Positions 10,061-20,525 of a stretch of 64,000 nt of DNA are shown in pieces. The position numbers and the translations under genes are program-made. Numbering within the stretch: the stretch's first letter is position 1; every line of letters begins with the position of its first letter. Source of the stretch: Maniola hyperantus (Eukaryota > Arthropoda > Insecta > Lepidoptera > Nymphalidae); assembly GCF_902806685.2 (NCBI RefSeq), contig NC_048546.1, positions 7,874,001-7,938,000 on the forward strand, in the 5' to 3' direction. The notes beneath the pieces are model-generated. The model saw nothing but the letters and a program-made list of their open reading frames with translations. It did no database searches and was not told the origin of the DNA.

Positions 10061-10533
10061 AGAAGGATCTAGGACCAACGCATTATCATCCCAGGAAAAC
10101 CCCTACTATGATTGATGAATGGAAGAGATTACGACCCTCAGCATTGGAAATACACCGTAGAGATAGACAATTTGACCACCCAAGCTGGTTAGTATAAAAA
10201 CGGTGCGACTAACTTTAATATAACATTTTAATAATAATTTGTTTACTGCTCAACCATAGGGCTTCCCAAAACGTTCATGTCCGTTAGCGATTTTCATTAA
10301 ATAAAAAGCACATACTGTCGATCTGTCAGCGAGCAGCAAACACCGAAATGCGATTGCATATAAACTAAAATATTGGATCAAAGTAATAAGCACAATTATT
10401 TTCTAAATAAAACTGTAGGTATATCTGCTCTTTTTTATCTTCTTAATCTTTATGAGTCTTTTGATGGATGCGGACACACCACCCCCATTGTATTTTAAAT
10501 TGAAAATTACAATATAAATTACATACCTATAGT
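10061..10533. other. No recognisable feature
   Basis: AT-rich; nothing identified. Confidence 0.5.
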
Positions 10534-10684
10534 ACGCGACAGGTCGAGATGGCAATCGGGGAGGGAACGCCCCGCACATCCGCTCAGCCCCCGTGCTAAC
10601 CCGGTGCCGGCGAGCGCGGGTGACGTGCAGGTGGGCGAGGTGTCCCCCGCCTCATACCTCGATCATATTCGATCTGTCGCGGAC
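10534..10684. mobile_element. GC-rich MITE, copy 1 (complete)
   Basis: A strikingly GC-rich 150 bp in AT-rich surroundings. The left end CGCGACAGGTCGAGATGGCA and the right end GATCTGTCGCG are imperfect inverted repeats. Inside, GGGGAGGGAACGCCCCGCAC faces CGAGGTGTCCCCCGCCTCA. Other copies are at 34967-35010 (left part only) and 36258-36410. Confidence 0.8.
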
Positions 10685-11499
10685 ATAATTAGTTCATCTT
10701 GACGTAGGAATGCAACTGAAGAGGTATTATTGCCTATGTTTTTTTTTTCAGTAAACAATCGATTTAAAACCTAAACTGTTGACTGTTATACTGAAAAGGC
10801 TCGTAAAAAACGGCTCATGTCATAATATTTATCAATGTTATGTTTTATGTACAAGAATCTCTCTCCGCACGTTAAGTCTATTAGCTGGTAAGGTACATAC
10901 TTTATTTAGTAATGTGGTACCTAATCAATTAATGTTTAGCAATTGATTCTAATAAAAATCTTCAAAAACCCAACCTTTCGGTTATTATCTAATGAAAGTG
11001 ATCTAGACTCTCAGGAATTAGATAAAGATGGTAAGAGAGAAAAAGAGAAGAAAAAATACTAGTACATAATATAACGCTTAATCATGACGATTAAAAAATA
11101 ACATCGAAAAAGAGATTGATGTAGGTATATAATACAGACTGTGAAATAAATGGAAAATATTTATTTTCCCGTATCACTGAACATTTCTTTTCAGTGAGAT
11201 GAGATAGGATAGTCCGATAAAGAAACGAGCGTCTGCCAGAATATCAATAACATTACGTAAAGGACACTGAAATAAATTGTTGCACACAGAGAGTTGTCAA
11301 CTTACTAGAGAAGCAATGACCCTCAAAACGGAGTTAAGCTGACTAATCGTGCTTTTTAGGGTCACGTAGTGAAATAAGGAACTCTCATAGTTTCACTCAC
11401 AGCTATTTTATCCAGAAACTATCAGATGTAAATTTGAAAAGCACCATTAGTTAAAGAAATTTGTTTACGACTTCGTATATTTAAATTCATACTAATAAA
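10685..11499. other. No recognisable feature
   Basis: 0.8 kb AT-rich DNA; a purine-rich run lies at about 11030-11056. Confidence 0.5.
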
Positions 11500-11708
11500 T
11501 TCATATAAATGCGAAAGTGTGTCTGTCTGTCTATCTGTCTGTCTGCTTTTCACGGCCCATCCGTTCAACCGATTATAACGAAATTTGGTACAAAGATAGC
11601 TTGCATCCTGGGTAAGGACATAGGCTACTTTTTATCCCTGAAAAATGAAAGAGTTCCCACGGGATTTTTAAAACCTAAATCCACGCGGGCGAAGGGGGCA
11701 TCATCTAG
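11500..11708 (+). mobile_element. Non-autonomous Helitron, GCGAAAGTGTG subfamily
   Basis: Ordered motifs: CATATAAATGCGAAAGTGTG, a GTCT tract, TTTTCACGGCCCATCCGTTC, GACATAGGCTACTTTTTATC, GAGTTCCCACGGGATTTTTA, AAATCCACGCGGGCGAAG, terminal CTAG|T. A 69-codon frame across it is spurious. Confidence 0.85.
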
Positions 11709-11829
11709 TTTCGAATGAAAATAAATTCGTGACAACTCATGAACATCTTTACTATTTGACACAGTTCTGGGGCTAATGTAAGAAAAGTAAAAGATGTTGA
11801 TAGTGTACTTAAAAACGATTATTATCAGT

Positions 11830-11978
11830 TCCAATAATGTTTTCAAAGGTGTGTGAAGTGTACCAATCCGCACATGGCCAGCGTGGTAGACTATGGCCAA
11901 AACACTTCTCACTCTGAGAGGAGACCCGTGCTCTGTAGTGCGCCGACGATGGGTTGATCATGATGATGATGATGATTA
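11830..11978 (+). mobile_element. tRNA-derived SINE, 5'-truncated
   Basis: Starts inside the core (AATAATGTTTTCAAAGGTGT) and continues through GGCCAGCGTGGTAGACTATG and GAGGAGACCCGTGCTCTGTA to GGGTTGATCATGATGATGAT. The tRNA-like head is absent, as expected for 5' truncation during target-primed insertion. Confidence 0.8.
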
Positions 11979-13228
11979 GTTCCAAGCCAACATAATTGTA
12001 ATAATTAATTAGGTGGGTGTGCTACTTTGACTCGTGATCAAGAGAGGTTTGCTGCAGGCCTTGAACAAATATCACGCTAGCAGACGCTAACGCTAACGCT
12101 AGTATATAAATATGATCGCCATCGACGTATTTCTGTCATCGGGCCTACAATTAGAGACGGCAAAATTCTAGAAAATTTCTTTGCTGAATAAGTCACAGTT
12201 TACGATATGTATATCAAATATGATTACACTCGTAAATCGTATAAATATGACTTAGAATATTTACAAACGGAAGAAATAAAAATATCAATGTATACCTACC
12301 ACAGATCAAAAATCAAAATTAAACGGTAAAAAAACAGACAAAAATATGATAATTTCATACGGATCCAATTCAAATTTTTAACGATTTCCTTGCTCTAGGT
12401 TAAAATACTTGTTTAGAATTGTCTAAAATTTATACATCTTTATTCTAATATTATAAAGAGACGAGTTTCTATGTAGGGGGTAGACTCAACCCAACCACCG
12501 ATGATTTCATCACCGATGAGAAGTTTGGAACCACACTATGTCACATAAACAGGGAGAGATGATATTAGGCATACCCTAGACCAAATAATAATGACATCAA
12601 AAGGCACAATAGCAAAACGGTACTTTGGATACCGAACACAATATAGCAAAGCATTTATGACTTCCTGTGTCGTCGGCACGAAGCGTGACCGAAATGTACT
12701 GAAGTGAAAACCATCAAAATACAGACTGGAATAAACTCTAAAAATACGTATGACGAATATCGGTTGCGAAGCGCCTAGATTCTCATTATAATTAGTTCAT
12801 AACAAATTCTTATATTATTTGACCTTATTTTATATTATGACAATCAGCGACGCCGCTTTTATTTTAAAGCTTACTTCAAACTACGGGGTATAAATTGAAA
12901 TTATATCATAGTCCCAACATTCGTTCGTTTACGGGCTTATAAATACAAAAGTGCGTCTGTCAGTCGTCCGTCTGTCTGTCTGTGTTAATATTTCTCCAAT
13001 AAACGAAAAAATAAAAATGGCTTGGATATACACTTTGGAATCAAATGTAGAAATGTTCAATTAGTACATAATACGTACAATTAGTACGCACTGGACAAGT
13101 TATAGACCCAAAAGTTTTTGTTCGGAATGACCCGTCGCTCGTATGTATAGGGGGTGCTACATAGAGGCAGATCTGTCAAATATAAGATATTTGATACGTG
13201 AATCAAAGATGTAAATATCAGTGCCCAT
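11979..13228. other. No gene; Helitron scrap and short tandem run
   Basis: 1.25 kb. Contains CGCTAACGCTAACGCTAG near 12086-12103 and a fragment resembling the GCGAAAGTGTG Helitron 5' end (AAAGTGCGTCTGTCAG with CTGT units) near 12948-12985. Confidence 0.5.
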
Positions 13229-13459
13229 ATTATAAATGGGAAAGTGTATTTGTTTGTTGATTAATGGTTGACAAACCAACAAACCATTGTTGGTTTGTCC
13301 TTTAATTACGTCGCAACGGAGCAACCGATTCACGTGATTTTTTGCATGGATATAGAAAGAGAGTGACATGGGCTACTTTTTATCCAGGAAAATTAAAGAG
13401 TTCCCACAGAATTTTTAAAAACCCAAGTCCACGCGGACGAAGTCGTGGGCACCAGCTAG
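13229..13459 (+). mobile_element. Non-autonomous Helitron, GCGAAAGTGTG subfamily
   Basis: From ATTATAAATGGGAAAGTGTA through TTACGTCGCAACGGAGCAAC, TTTTTTGCATGGATATAG and GAGTTCCCACAGAATTTTTA to CACGCGGACGAAGTCGTGGG and CTAG|T. A small extra duplication of an ACAAACCAACAAACC-like step sits near 13270. Confidence 0.85.
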
Positions 13460-14074
13460 TATTATAATAATTTTAAAACTCTTTGCCACTACGACCCACC
13501 GCCCATGCCATGTCACATACCTAGTCGTTTCATAGCATATATTTGACGCCTTGGTTGGACGTAGGTAGCCTCGAGGTTTTGTTACAAGTTTCATGACTGT
13601 CGTGAACTGTCATAGAAGTCGTTGAAAATAACCTTATTTTGACATAATATAATAGAACATACATCTCATAAAGATAATGTTAATGATAATGATGTAGATT
13701 TTAGAGTGTACACGAGAAATATTTTTACAAAATAAAAATCCGTCTGATATGTGCAGATAGCATCAGGCGTCAACATAATCAAGTGCAGCATTGCATATAT
13801 ATGCAGCTACGGCTTTATACGCGTACTCGTATCTAGACGCGACGGTGAATCATGCACGCCATCATGCCACGTTACGACCTCGAATATGACGGATAGGCAT
13901 GGACCTTAACGTTCCCGCAGTTATCGATAAAAATATTATAATTTTACTATCTGTTTCCAAGTGTTTCGATACGAAACGAACATTTTTTTATCGGTTTTAT
14001 TAGCGGTTTATAACATGAGTAGAATTGAGAACTTCTGCTCTTTACCACTAGATTTTAAATTTATAACAGTACGT
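13460..14074. other. No recognisable feature
   Basis: AT-rich with a GC-richer patch at about 13800-13925; no repeat family or domain recognised. Confidence 0.45.
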
Positions 14075-14205
14075 GCCAAGGTTCTTCAAAATGAGGAGGC
14101 TATAGATCGTGCTAAGTGGAAACAACTTAGCAGGGAAGCGGACCCTGGCGTAAACCGGGACAAATGCCAGGAAGAAGAAAAAGAAGATTTTAAATCTAAA
14201 CAACG
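14075..14205 (+). pseudogene. LINE (RTE-like) ORF C-terminal scrap
   Basis: Within a 113-codon frame (13961-14302) only the middle is recognisable: AKVLQNEEAIDRAKWKQLSR followed by EADPG, then a purine-rich GAAGAAGAAAAAGAAG tail. A DR..W..L.READP motif directly before a GAA-type tail is the usual ending of RTE-type LINE ORFs in Lepidoptera. The flanking residues are random read-through. This is a short 5'-truncated insertion, not a gene. Confidence 0.6.
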
Positions 14206-14735
14206 AATAGCAATCATGATGCAAAATAAAACACTCAATTACATACGCTTATGTATAAGAATTGATTTAAAAACCGTAAAAGCATATTCTAGTCTAAATT
14301 AGTTAATTATTAAACTACTAAGATATTTAATTTATGGTTACTGAATGTAACGTAATTGAATCGCAATACGCAAATTACAGAGGTAGTTCGCATCACAATA
14401 AAGTATACGACATTACCAATAAACTTCGTCGCCGGTAACAGTAGCCGTTTAAAATGTACTATTAAATACATTGCTGCAATTGCACGATTTCCGTGAGACG
14501 GTTATTAAACGTCAGCGGAGGCATCGTCACAGCATTTAATTCTGTACAATATTATTCTAAACACGACGTTTATGTGTTTACGCTCTTGAATTTAAATTTA
14601 CGACATTTTCAGTGTACTTTTCGTAACGTTATGTATTACTACCTAGTTCTATTTATTTTACTAAAACTATTTACCAAATGCTAAATAATTTGCATATTTG
14701 TAGTCTTCGTTGTAATCTTTACAAATTATTATTAA
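14206..14735. other. No recognisable feature
   Basis: AT-rich. A 63-codon frame at 14493-14684 has no family. Confidence 0.45.
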
Positions 14736-14945
14736 CTAGCTGATGCCCGTGAAACCGTTCGCGTGGATTTAGTTTTTAAAAAGTCCCGTGGGAACTCTTT
14801 GATTTTCCGGGATAAAAATTAGCTTATGTCCTCCAGGTCTTCAACTATGGATATCCGCGTAAAAAATCAGTTGCTTCGTTGCGGCGTGATTGAAGAACAA
14901 ACCAATAAACCAACAAACAAACACACTTTCGCATTTATAATATTA
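14736..14945 (-). mobile_element. Non-autonomous Helitron, GCGAAAGTGTG subfamily
   Basis: Reversed. CTAGCTGATGCCCGTG at the left is the 3' end, followed by GTGGGAACTCTTTGATTTTC, CCGGGATAAAAATTAG, a TTGCGGCGTGATTGAAG step and ACACACTTTCGCATTTATAA at the right (5' end). Complete apart from small deletions. Confidence 0.85.
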
Positions 14946-15043
14946 TGAGTAGTGATACTAGTACAGATATATTAAAAACTCAAAACACGACGTATTTATT
15001 TCTTTGAATAAAATTCAATACTAAATCGTTACTAGTATTATCT

Positions 15044-15304
15044 TCTTAAATATATAAAAGGAAAAGGTGACTGACTGACTGACTGACTGACTGACTGACT
15101 GACTGACTGACTGACTGACTGACTGATCTATCAACGTACAGCTCAAACTACTGGACGGATTGAGCTAAAATTTGGCATGCAGGTAGCTATTATGACATAG
15201 GCATCCGCTAAGAAAGGATTTTTGAAAATTCAACCCCTAAGGGGGTGAAATAGGGGTTTGAAAATTGTGTAGTCCACGCGGACGAAGTCGCGAGCATGAT
15301 CTAG
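15044..15304 (+). mobile_element. Non-autonomous Helitron with expanded GACT tract
   Basis: 5' A|TCTTCTTAAATATATAAAAG, the subfamily core CAACGTACAGCTCAAACTAC, CAACCCCTAAGGGGGTGAAA, and 3' CACGCGGACGAAGTCGCGAG ending CTAG|T. The microsatellite at 15069-15124 is 14 units, against 2 to 5 in the other copies. Confidence 0.9.
15069..15124. repeat. (GACT)14 microsatellite
   Basis: Perfect tetranucleotide tract, 56 bp, inside the Helitron. Confidence 0.98.
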
Positions 15305-15487
15305 TAAATTATAAAGTCTGTCTGTGTTACCTTTTCACGGCTCAACCGCTAAACCGATCTTGACAAAATTTGGCACTGAGACAATTAGCATCCTGGATAC
15401 GGACATCTTACTTTTTTTTCGGAAAAGTTCCCACGGAATTTTTATAAAACTTAAATCCACGCGAACTAAGTCACAAGCATCAGATAG
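15305..15487 (+). mobile_element. Helitron, GCGAAAGTGTG subfamily, abutting the previous copy
   Basis: Starts at once after the preceding copy: AAGTCTGTCTGTGTTACC, TTTTCACGGCTCAACCGCTA, TTGGCACTGAGACAATTAGC, AAATCCACGCGAACTAAG, ending CAGATAG instead of CAGCTAG. The two are tandem and in the same orientation. Confidence 0.7.
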
Positions 15488-15991
15488 TAATACAAAATAA
15501 ACTTATTTCTATATGTTAAAGAAGTCAAAATAAACACATATCGATTTATCCGCTAGAGCTAGTGAGTACAACACTAAATGTTATGCTAATCTGTGGCTCG
15601 GATGTCATCTTACGTAACAGGCGACCGCAGCGAGTGTGTACGCGGCTTAACTCGGCACTAGTTAATGCCCCACTTCGAGTTTTAACCACTGTCATCCGTA
15701 AATGCAGAAGTACGAGACTGGAATAATTTTTAGATAAGTCGCGAGTGACAAATGAGGGTCTTTTGTTTGGCGGGACTATTTCTTCAGGAGGTCAATTACA
15801 CTGTCTATACTGAAATATTGTAGTCAACACAACTTGGTAAAGTAAACTGAGCGGCGGCGGCCGTAACACCGGCAAGGTCACAGACTGCCTTAATTTTGGA
15901 AAAAAGAACCTCCAATTAACAGAAATATAACAAAAATTATATTATTATTGATTTTTTAACTGCGACATTGTTCTAAAACTTTAATTTCTGA
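15488..15991. other. No recognisable feature
   Basis: Contains a GC-rich spot GAGCGGCGGCGGCCG at about 15849; otherwise nothing. Confidence 0.45.
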
Positions 15992-16105
15992 CTAGACGAT
16001 GCCCGCGAACTCGATGCGTGGTTTTTAAAAACTCCGTGGGAATTCTTCGCTATTCCAGGATAAAAAGTAAGTAGTGAGTTTGTCCTTGATTCAAGCTATC
16101 TCTTT
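15992..16105 (-). mobile_element. Helitron remnant, 3' half
   Basis: CTAGACGATGCCCGCGAACTC at the left, then GTGGGAATTCTTCGCTATTC and CCAGGATAAAAAGTAAG; cut off before the 5' end. Confidence 0.7.
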
Positions 16106-16130
16106 GCTAAATAGATGATACCTGCAATTT

Positions 16131-16310
16131 CGTAAACCAGGATTTAGGTTTATGAAAGTCAACTGGCAACTTTTTCATTTTCCGGGATAAAAAGTACCCT
16201 ATATCCGTTGCCGGCATGTAAGCTATTTCTGTGCCAAACGTCATGAAAAGCTAGAAGACAGACTGACAGTCACACTTTTGTATTTATTAGTAGGTATAAA
16301 TTTGGTAAAA
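16131..16310 (-). mobile_element. Helitron remnant, second copy in the same orientation
   Basis: Keeps the GGATTTAGGTTTATGAAAG, TTTTCCGGGATAAAAAGTAC, CATGAAAAGCTAGAAGACAG and ACACTTTTGTATTTATTAG steps; the CTAG end is lost. With 15992-16105 it makes a partial tandem. Confidence 0.6.
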
Positions 16311-16949
16311 AATATTACAATGTACAATTTTTATCACGATTATTATAATGAAAGTGATTACTACGTGCGCATAAGCTAATTGAGTACAATGGTACTTTGA
16401 ACCTAGAGTCTGTCTATCACAAGATTGTTTTGAAATAATAAATTATTTTGTTGTAACTTGTAAGTCAGTCTGAAAATGCAAAAATACGAATACTTTTCTA
16501 CCTTTCGCCTATTTGAAAAACTCTTGTTTTTCCATTTTAAACGCATCACTGGGCACGAATGAAAATTTAATTTTCACCTACATAGTTCGTGTGTCGGATT
16601 TGAACACGGCTATTTTTGATCCTTGTAAATTAAATAGCTTACCGAGAGTAAACATAAACAATGAATTTACGTGAACACTGATATATTGTTGTGTAAGGAG
16701 ATATGTGTGAAGTTAATTTCAGTCTACATTTGTGTAAAAAATTCCTATCATAAAGAAGGTTTCTTACCTGATGTTTTGCGTTGAGTGTTGAGGTCTAGAA
16801 TGATTCGACTCTTGAACGATTCGATATACCTACCTAGTACCTACATTACTTTTACTAAACCTCCTTAAAGTAAGTTAACACGATAAAGAAGGTATCATTT
16901 AATAAATGAATGTAGTAATGCATTTGTAGAAGTCATAGTATATAATATC
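16311..16949. other. No recognisable feature
   Basis: AT-rich; nothing identified. Confidence 0.45.
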
Positions 16950-17147
16950 TATTATAAATGCGAAAGTGTGTTTGTCTAGTTTGTCCTTTAATCAGGCAGT
17001 ACCGAAGCAACGGATCAGCGTGTTTTAGCATTGATATAGTCAAGGCCCTGAGAGGCATAATCTATTTTGTATCCCGGAAAATCAAAGAGTGCCCACGGGA
17101 TTTTAAAAATATAAATCGACGCGGACGAAGTCGCGGGCATCGGCTGG
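16950..17147 (+). mobile_element. Non-autonomous Helitron, GCGAAAGTGTG subfamily
   Basis: TATTATAAATGCGAAAGTGT at the left, TTTGTCCTTTAATCAGG, CCCGGAAAATCAAAGAGTGC, GACGCGGACGAAGTCGCGGG, ending CTGG|T, one substitution from CTAG. Confidence 0.85.
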
Positions 17148-17207
17148 TTATCTATATTTTATTTAATGTAGATAAAAAGCATTAACAGGAAATTATTCGT
17201 AGTATAA

Positions 17208-17562
17208 ACGTAGTTTGGCCACATGAGTAGATATGTGGTTTGGCTGTCATTTAAATACTAACCAATCAGAATTACGTTCGAGGTTCTGTGTATATGGTTT
17301 GGCCGATTTCGGTTTAAATATTTAGTTTCAAAATTACACGGTCTCAAGAGTTTACATAGTTACAAATATTTAAACCTGAGTAAGTAACTTTCAAACTAGA
17401 TATTTTTAGGGATATCTGGCAAACCACAGAAACAGATAATAGTTTTCAGAACGTGTCTATAAGAACTAATTTTCATCTCATCTGATTGGTTAATATTTAA
17501 ATGAGAACCAAACTACGTTTGTATGGAGAGCGCTGGGGAGCGCGCTAAGGAAATTTCTCCCA
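17208..17562. mobile_element. MITE-like element with AAACGTAGTTTGG ends
   Basis: The left AACGTAGTTTGGCC pairs with CCAAACTACGTT at about 17510. Just inside, AATACTAACCAATCAGA pairs with TCTGATTGGTTAATATTTAAA. Similarity to a second locus (41325-41460) extends past the right inverted repeat through GTATGGAGAGCGCTGGGG and AAGGAAATTTCTC, so the true end is farther out or the flank is part of the unit. Confidence 0.65.
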
Positions 17563-18194
17563 AGTAAAATTATAGCATTAAGTACAATAAGCTTATTTAG
17601 CATAATAATCTCCATCCCCATCAAAGTCGAGTTTGTAGATACTAGGAAAAAAATCGGTATTGGGTAGAATGAAAATCTTTTTCGAATTTGTGCCTGAAGT
17701 TAATACATAAAACACCTTTATGTATCGAGTTATTCATGAGCGTAGCAAACAAAAACAAGTCATTAAAATGTATTTAAGAAAAACATGAAAATTAAATTAA
17801 AATCTATTTGTTATTCGCGGTACTAATACCGTCATAATCTCTTCGTAATGTTTGTTTTTCGTACGAATTTAATAATTTTCTAACAGAAATTTGTTTTTGA
17901 TGTTGGTCTTTAGCGAGCGCGAGGAATTAGTTAGTATATAATATTAATATTATTGGCTGTAAAACATTAGAGTGTGCATTGCATAATATTTTAAATTAGC
18001 GACACGCCACGACTTCGCACGGATGCAATGTTGATACTAATGTAGGGTCAATGCGGTTATTTTGTTATATACATATATTATTTCAAAGAATAAGACAGCA
18101 TTTTCGATGAAAACTCTCAGTCGGCTTGATTTCTTCTGACAACTTGAACAATTATTATTTGTTATATTTCAACAAATTAACACAAAACAATATT
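17563..18194. other. No recognisable feature
   Basis: Very AT-rich; no structure noticed. Confidence 0.5.
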
Positions 18195-18425
18195 AACCGA
18201 CACAGCTCAACAGGTTGCGAAGCTGAAGTGACAATGGGCAGCGCATATAGTTCAAAAAATCGGAAAAGGCAGCGTTGGAAGACCCACCCCTAGGTGGACA
18301 GACGACATTAAATGGGTTGCAGAGAGCCGCTGGATTCAGGTGATGCAAGACCGTGGCGTATGGAAGTCCCTACAAGAGCCCTGTGTCCAGCAGTGGACAT
18401 CTATCGGTTGAGAATGATGATGATG
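18195..18425 (+). pseudogene. RTE-type LINE 3' end, reverse-transcriptase C-terminus
   Basis: The coding frame, not started by a methionine, reads QVAKLKWQWAAHIVQ, then GRPTPRWTDDIKWVAES and WIQVMQDRGVWKSLQE, then CVQQWTS. This W..D(D/L)...AG/ES.W...A/MQDR..W..L.E..(V/C)QQW order is the well-known C-terminus of lepidopteran RTE elements. The nucleotide ending GTCCAGCAGTGGACATCTAT followed by ATGATGATGATGA is its characteristic 3' end. The frame is shifted at least once. Only the last ~75 codons survive, so this is a 5'-truncated copy. A Helitron tail follows directly. Confidence 0.85.
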
Positions 18426-18460
18426 AAATCCACGCGAATGAAGTCGCGGGCATCAACTAA
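18426..18460 (+). mobile_element. Helitron 3' end fragment
   Basis: AAATCCACGCGAATGAAGTC then GCGGGCATCAACTAA|T. The upstream part is missing, replaced by the RTE tail. Confidence 0.65.
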
Positions 18461-18529
18461 TAGTACCTATAGTCCGCGCCAATTAAATAGTCGTTCTTGA
18501 ACTTAACCGCAAGATACGTCGCAATAGCA

Positions 18530-18960
18530 TTTTTAGGTGTCAGTGGGCCGCGCGACGCAAAGGAACAGAACACACCAACCCGCGCGCCGCGCCGCACCCA
18601 ACGTTAACCATTTGCATTAGTGTGAGTGCTACATCCGTACATAGTATACGAGCGCGTGGAACAATAACTGCGCAAGCTCGCACTCGCTTCGTAGGTCGGA
18701 CGCGACTATTTAACTGCCGGGAACTATTACATAACAGAGAATGATCAGCGTAAACAGGCTTTTCAAATCATTAACCTACCACACCTTGACAATAAAGCGG
18801 GACGCGGCGGAAGCGAGCAGTTCGGGCCAGGCCCTGCTTCCTGTGGTCGCGCGCCGGTGAATGCAAATAAACGATCGCCGGCGAGGCGCGGCGCGTGCGC
18901 TGACATGTGACCAAAGTATATGAGCTTAGGTATAAGGTGAGCTGACTGCTGCTGGCGATT
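18530..18960. promoter_or_regulatory. GC/CpG-rich unique island, candidate regulatory region
   Basis: This stretch stands out from the AT-rich surroundings, with dense CpG (for example CGCGCGCCGCGCCGCACC near 18580 and GCCGGCGAGGCGCGGCGCGT near 18878). It contains no repeat I recognise. It holds potential factor sites in spacer-like arrangement: two octamer-like ATTTGCAT/ATGCAAAT steps (about 18610 and 18860), GTAAACA at about 18750 (forkhead-like) and CAATAAA at 18790. A 15-bp piece CGGACGCGACTATTT recurs at 36745-36759. A 65-codon minus frame (18771-18968) has no family. It could be an enhancer, a promoter with first exon, or simply an unrecognised GC-rich repeat. Confidence 0.35.
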
Positions 18961-20394
18961 GAATGCATATTCCTCCTACCTACTCGTGCCTACCCTGCCT
19001 ACTCGTAAACCTTCTTATATTATAGCTTTCAGTATAGTAATTTTATTAGTAGTACAATAATTTAACTACTTATTGGAAATTTATAACGTCACATTTATTT
19101 TTATCGACTAAAGATAATGAGGTCCCCATCTAACTCGCAGCTTCTTTAAAAACACGAGGGAAGCGGAAGTTGACCTCATGTCAGAAGACTTGAAAAATAA
19201 CGGATAGTTAATGGAAACTGAAACTTTTTCTTATACTTGATGCAAATAATAGTACGGCTACCACAAGACAATAATATTTTTAAACGCAAAAACTTTAAGT
19301 AGTTTGAGGTTTGATTGTTTATTAATCCTATCGAATGGAAATGATCCACGGCGTACACGATCGGACATCCGTAGTCCGTACTGCGATAGGTAGGTAGGTA
19401 CCTAGGTACCGTTCGTTAGCGGGCGCTATGAATTTTTTATTCGCCATTATTGCCTTGCTCGCTTCTTTGTCCGTTGTTTTAATTGCATATATGGATTATG
19501 AGACGTGCGCTAGCAGATATATTGGTATGATGAACCCGGATCGGATTCTATGGGCTAATGGCAATCGAGTCCATATTGTACGCGTTAGAAAGCAACGTTA
19601 GTATAATATTCTCAATCTAAATATTTAAAAAGCAAGGTCCCTAACTTACTGACTGACCTGACCATCAATGCCTATCTTTTTTATAGTTTTGCACAGAGAT
19701 TTATAATTTAAACAATAAATAATAACCCTTTAGACAAGAGATTATGGCCGGTTCTTCAAAAATTCCCACACCAGTGAAGCAACGGGCGGTCGCATATTCG
19801 CTAGTTATTATTAATGTTTAAAATGTATTAAACGTATTTTTATGATCCTACGCACTGCGCAGTAGAAGTTAATTGAAGAATAATACCTACTACAAAAATA
19901 GCGTAAAAGCATGATAAAACCTTAAAAATTGACCAAAATATTGTGAAATATACATTAGGTATATCAAATGAGTTACTAATAATAAAATCTATCGGTAAAT
20001 AGTTCATTTCATAATAGGTCGAAATTAAATCGCAAAATTCAACAAATTATCACAACTCTTTCAAAATGTCATTAAGTTTAATAGGTCCTAACTCCTAACT
20101 CCTAACTAGGTATATGAAAATTACAATTGTTTGACAATGCATTTTGTTCTAATGTAATTTTTTTATATCTTGATAACATCTACTCTACAGAGCAAGTAAC
20201 AAGTACTTAGCACAAAACAAATTACTGACCGAGATAATCTAGCTGCAAAAAATAGCCTGACTAATGTGACCATAGGTATAATGTAGATAGGGACATTTCA
20301 CTAAACTTAATTATTTCTTACTAATAGAAGATGTTTATGTATGATATGGGTTTCATTTGCTGTTTTTGTAGCATTTATTATCTAAATGATCACC
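18961..20394. other. No recognisable feature
   Basis: 1.4 kb AT-rich. It has GATAGGTAGGTAGGTACC near 19385 and a triplicated CTCCTAA run near 20095, and no coding sequence. Confidence 0.5.
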
Positions 20395-20525
20395 ATAAAT
20401 ACTAAAACCTTTCTCAAAAAGTTTGGCGTGAGTGAAAAAATCATCAAAATTGGTTCAATAGTTTTCAAGAACATACTTAAGAGTCGAATACCGAATCCCT
20501 TTTTTTCCGAAGTCGTTAAAAACAA
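20395..20525 (+). repeat. Interspersed repeat 3' end ending TTTTTCCGAAGTCGTTAAAA
   Basis: TCATCAAAATTGGTTCAATAG followed by a T-run and GAAGTCGTTAAAAA resembles the TTGAAGTCGGTTAAAAA ending at 62380-62515. This is a common lepidopteran repeat ending of unassigned class. Confidence 0.4.

Noticed and set aside
15069..15124. CRISPR-like or satellite array
   Set aside because: It is a simple (GACT) microsatellite inside a transposon with no spacers, in an evidently animal genome.
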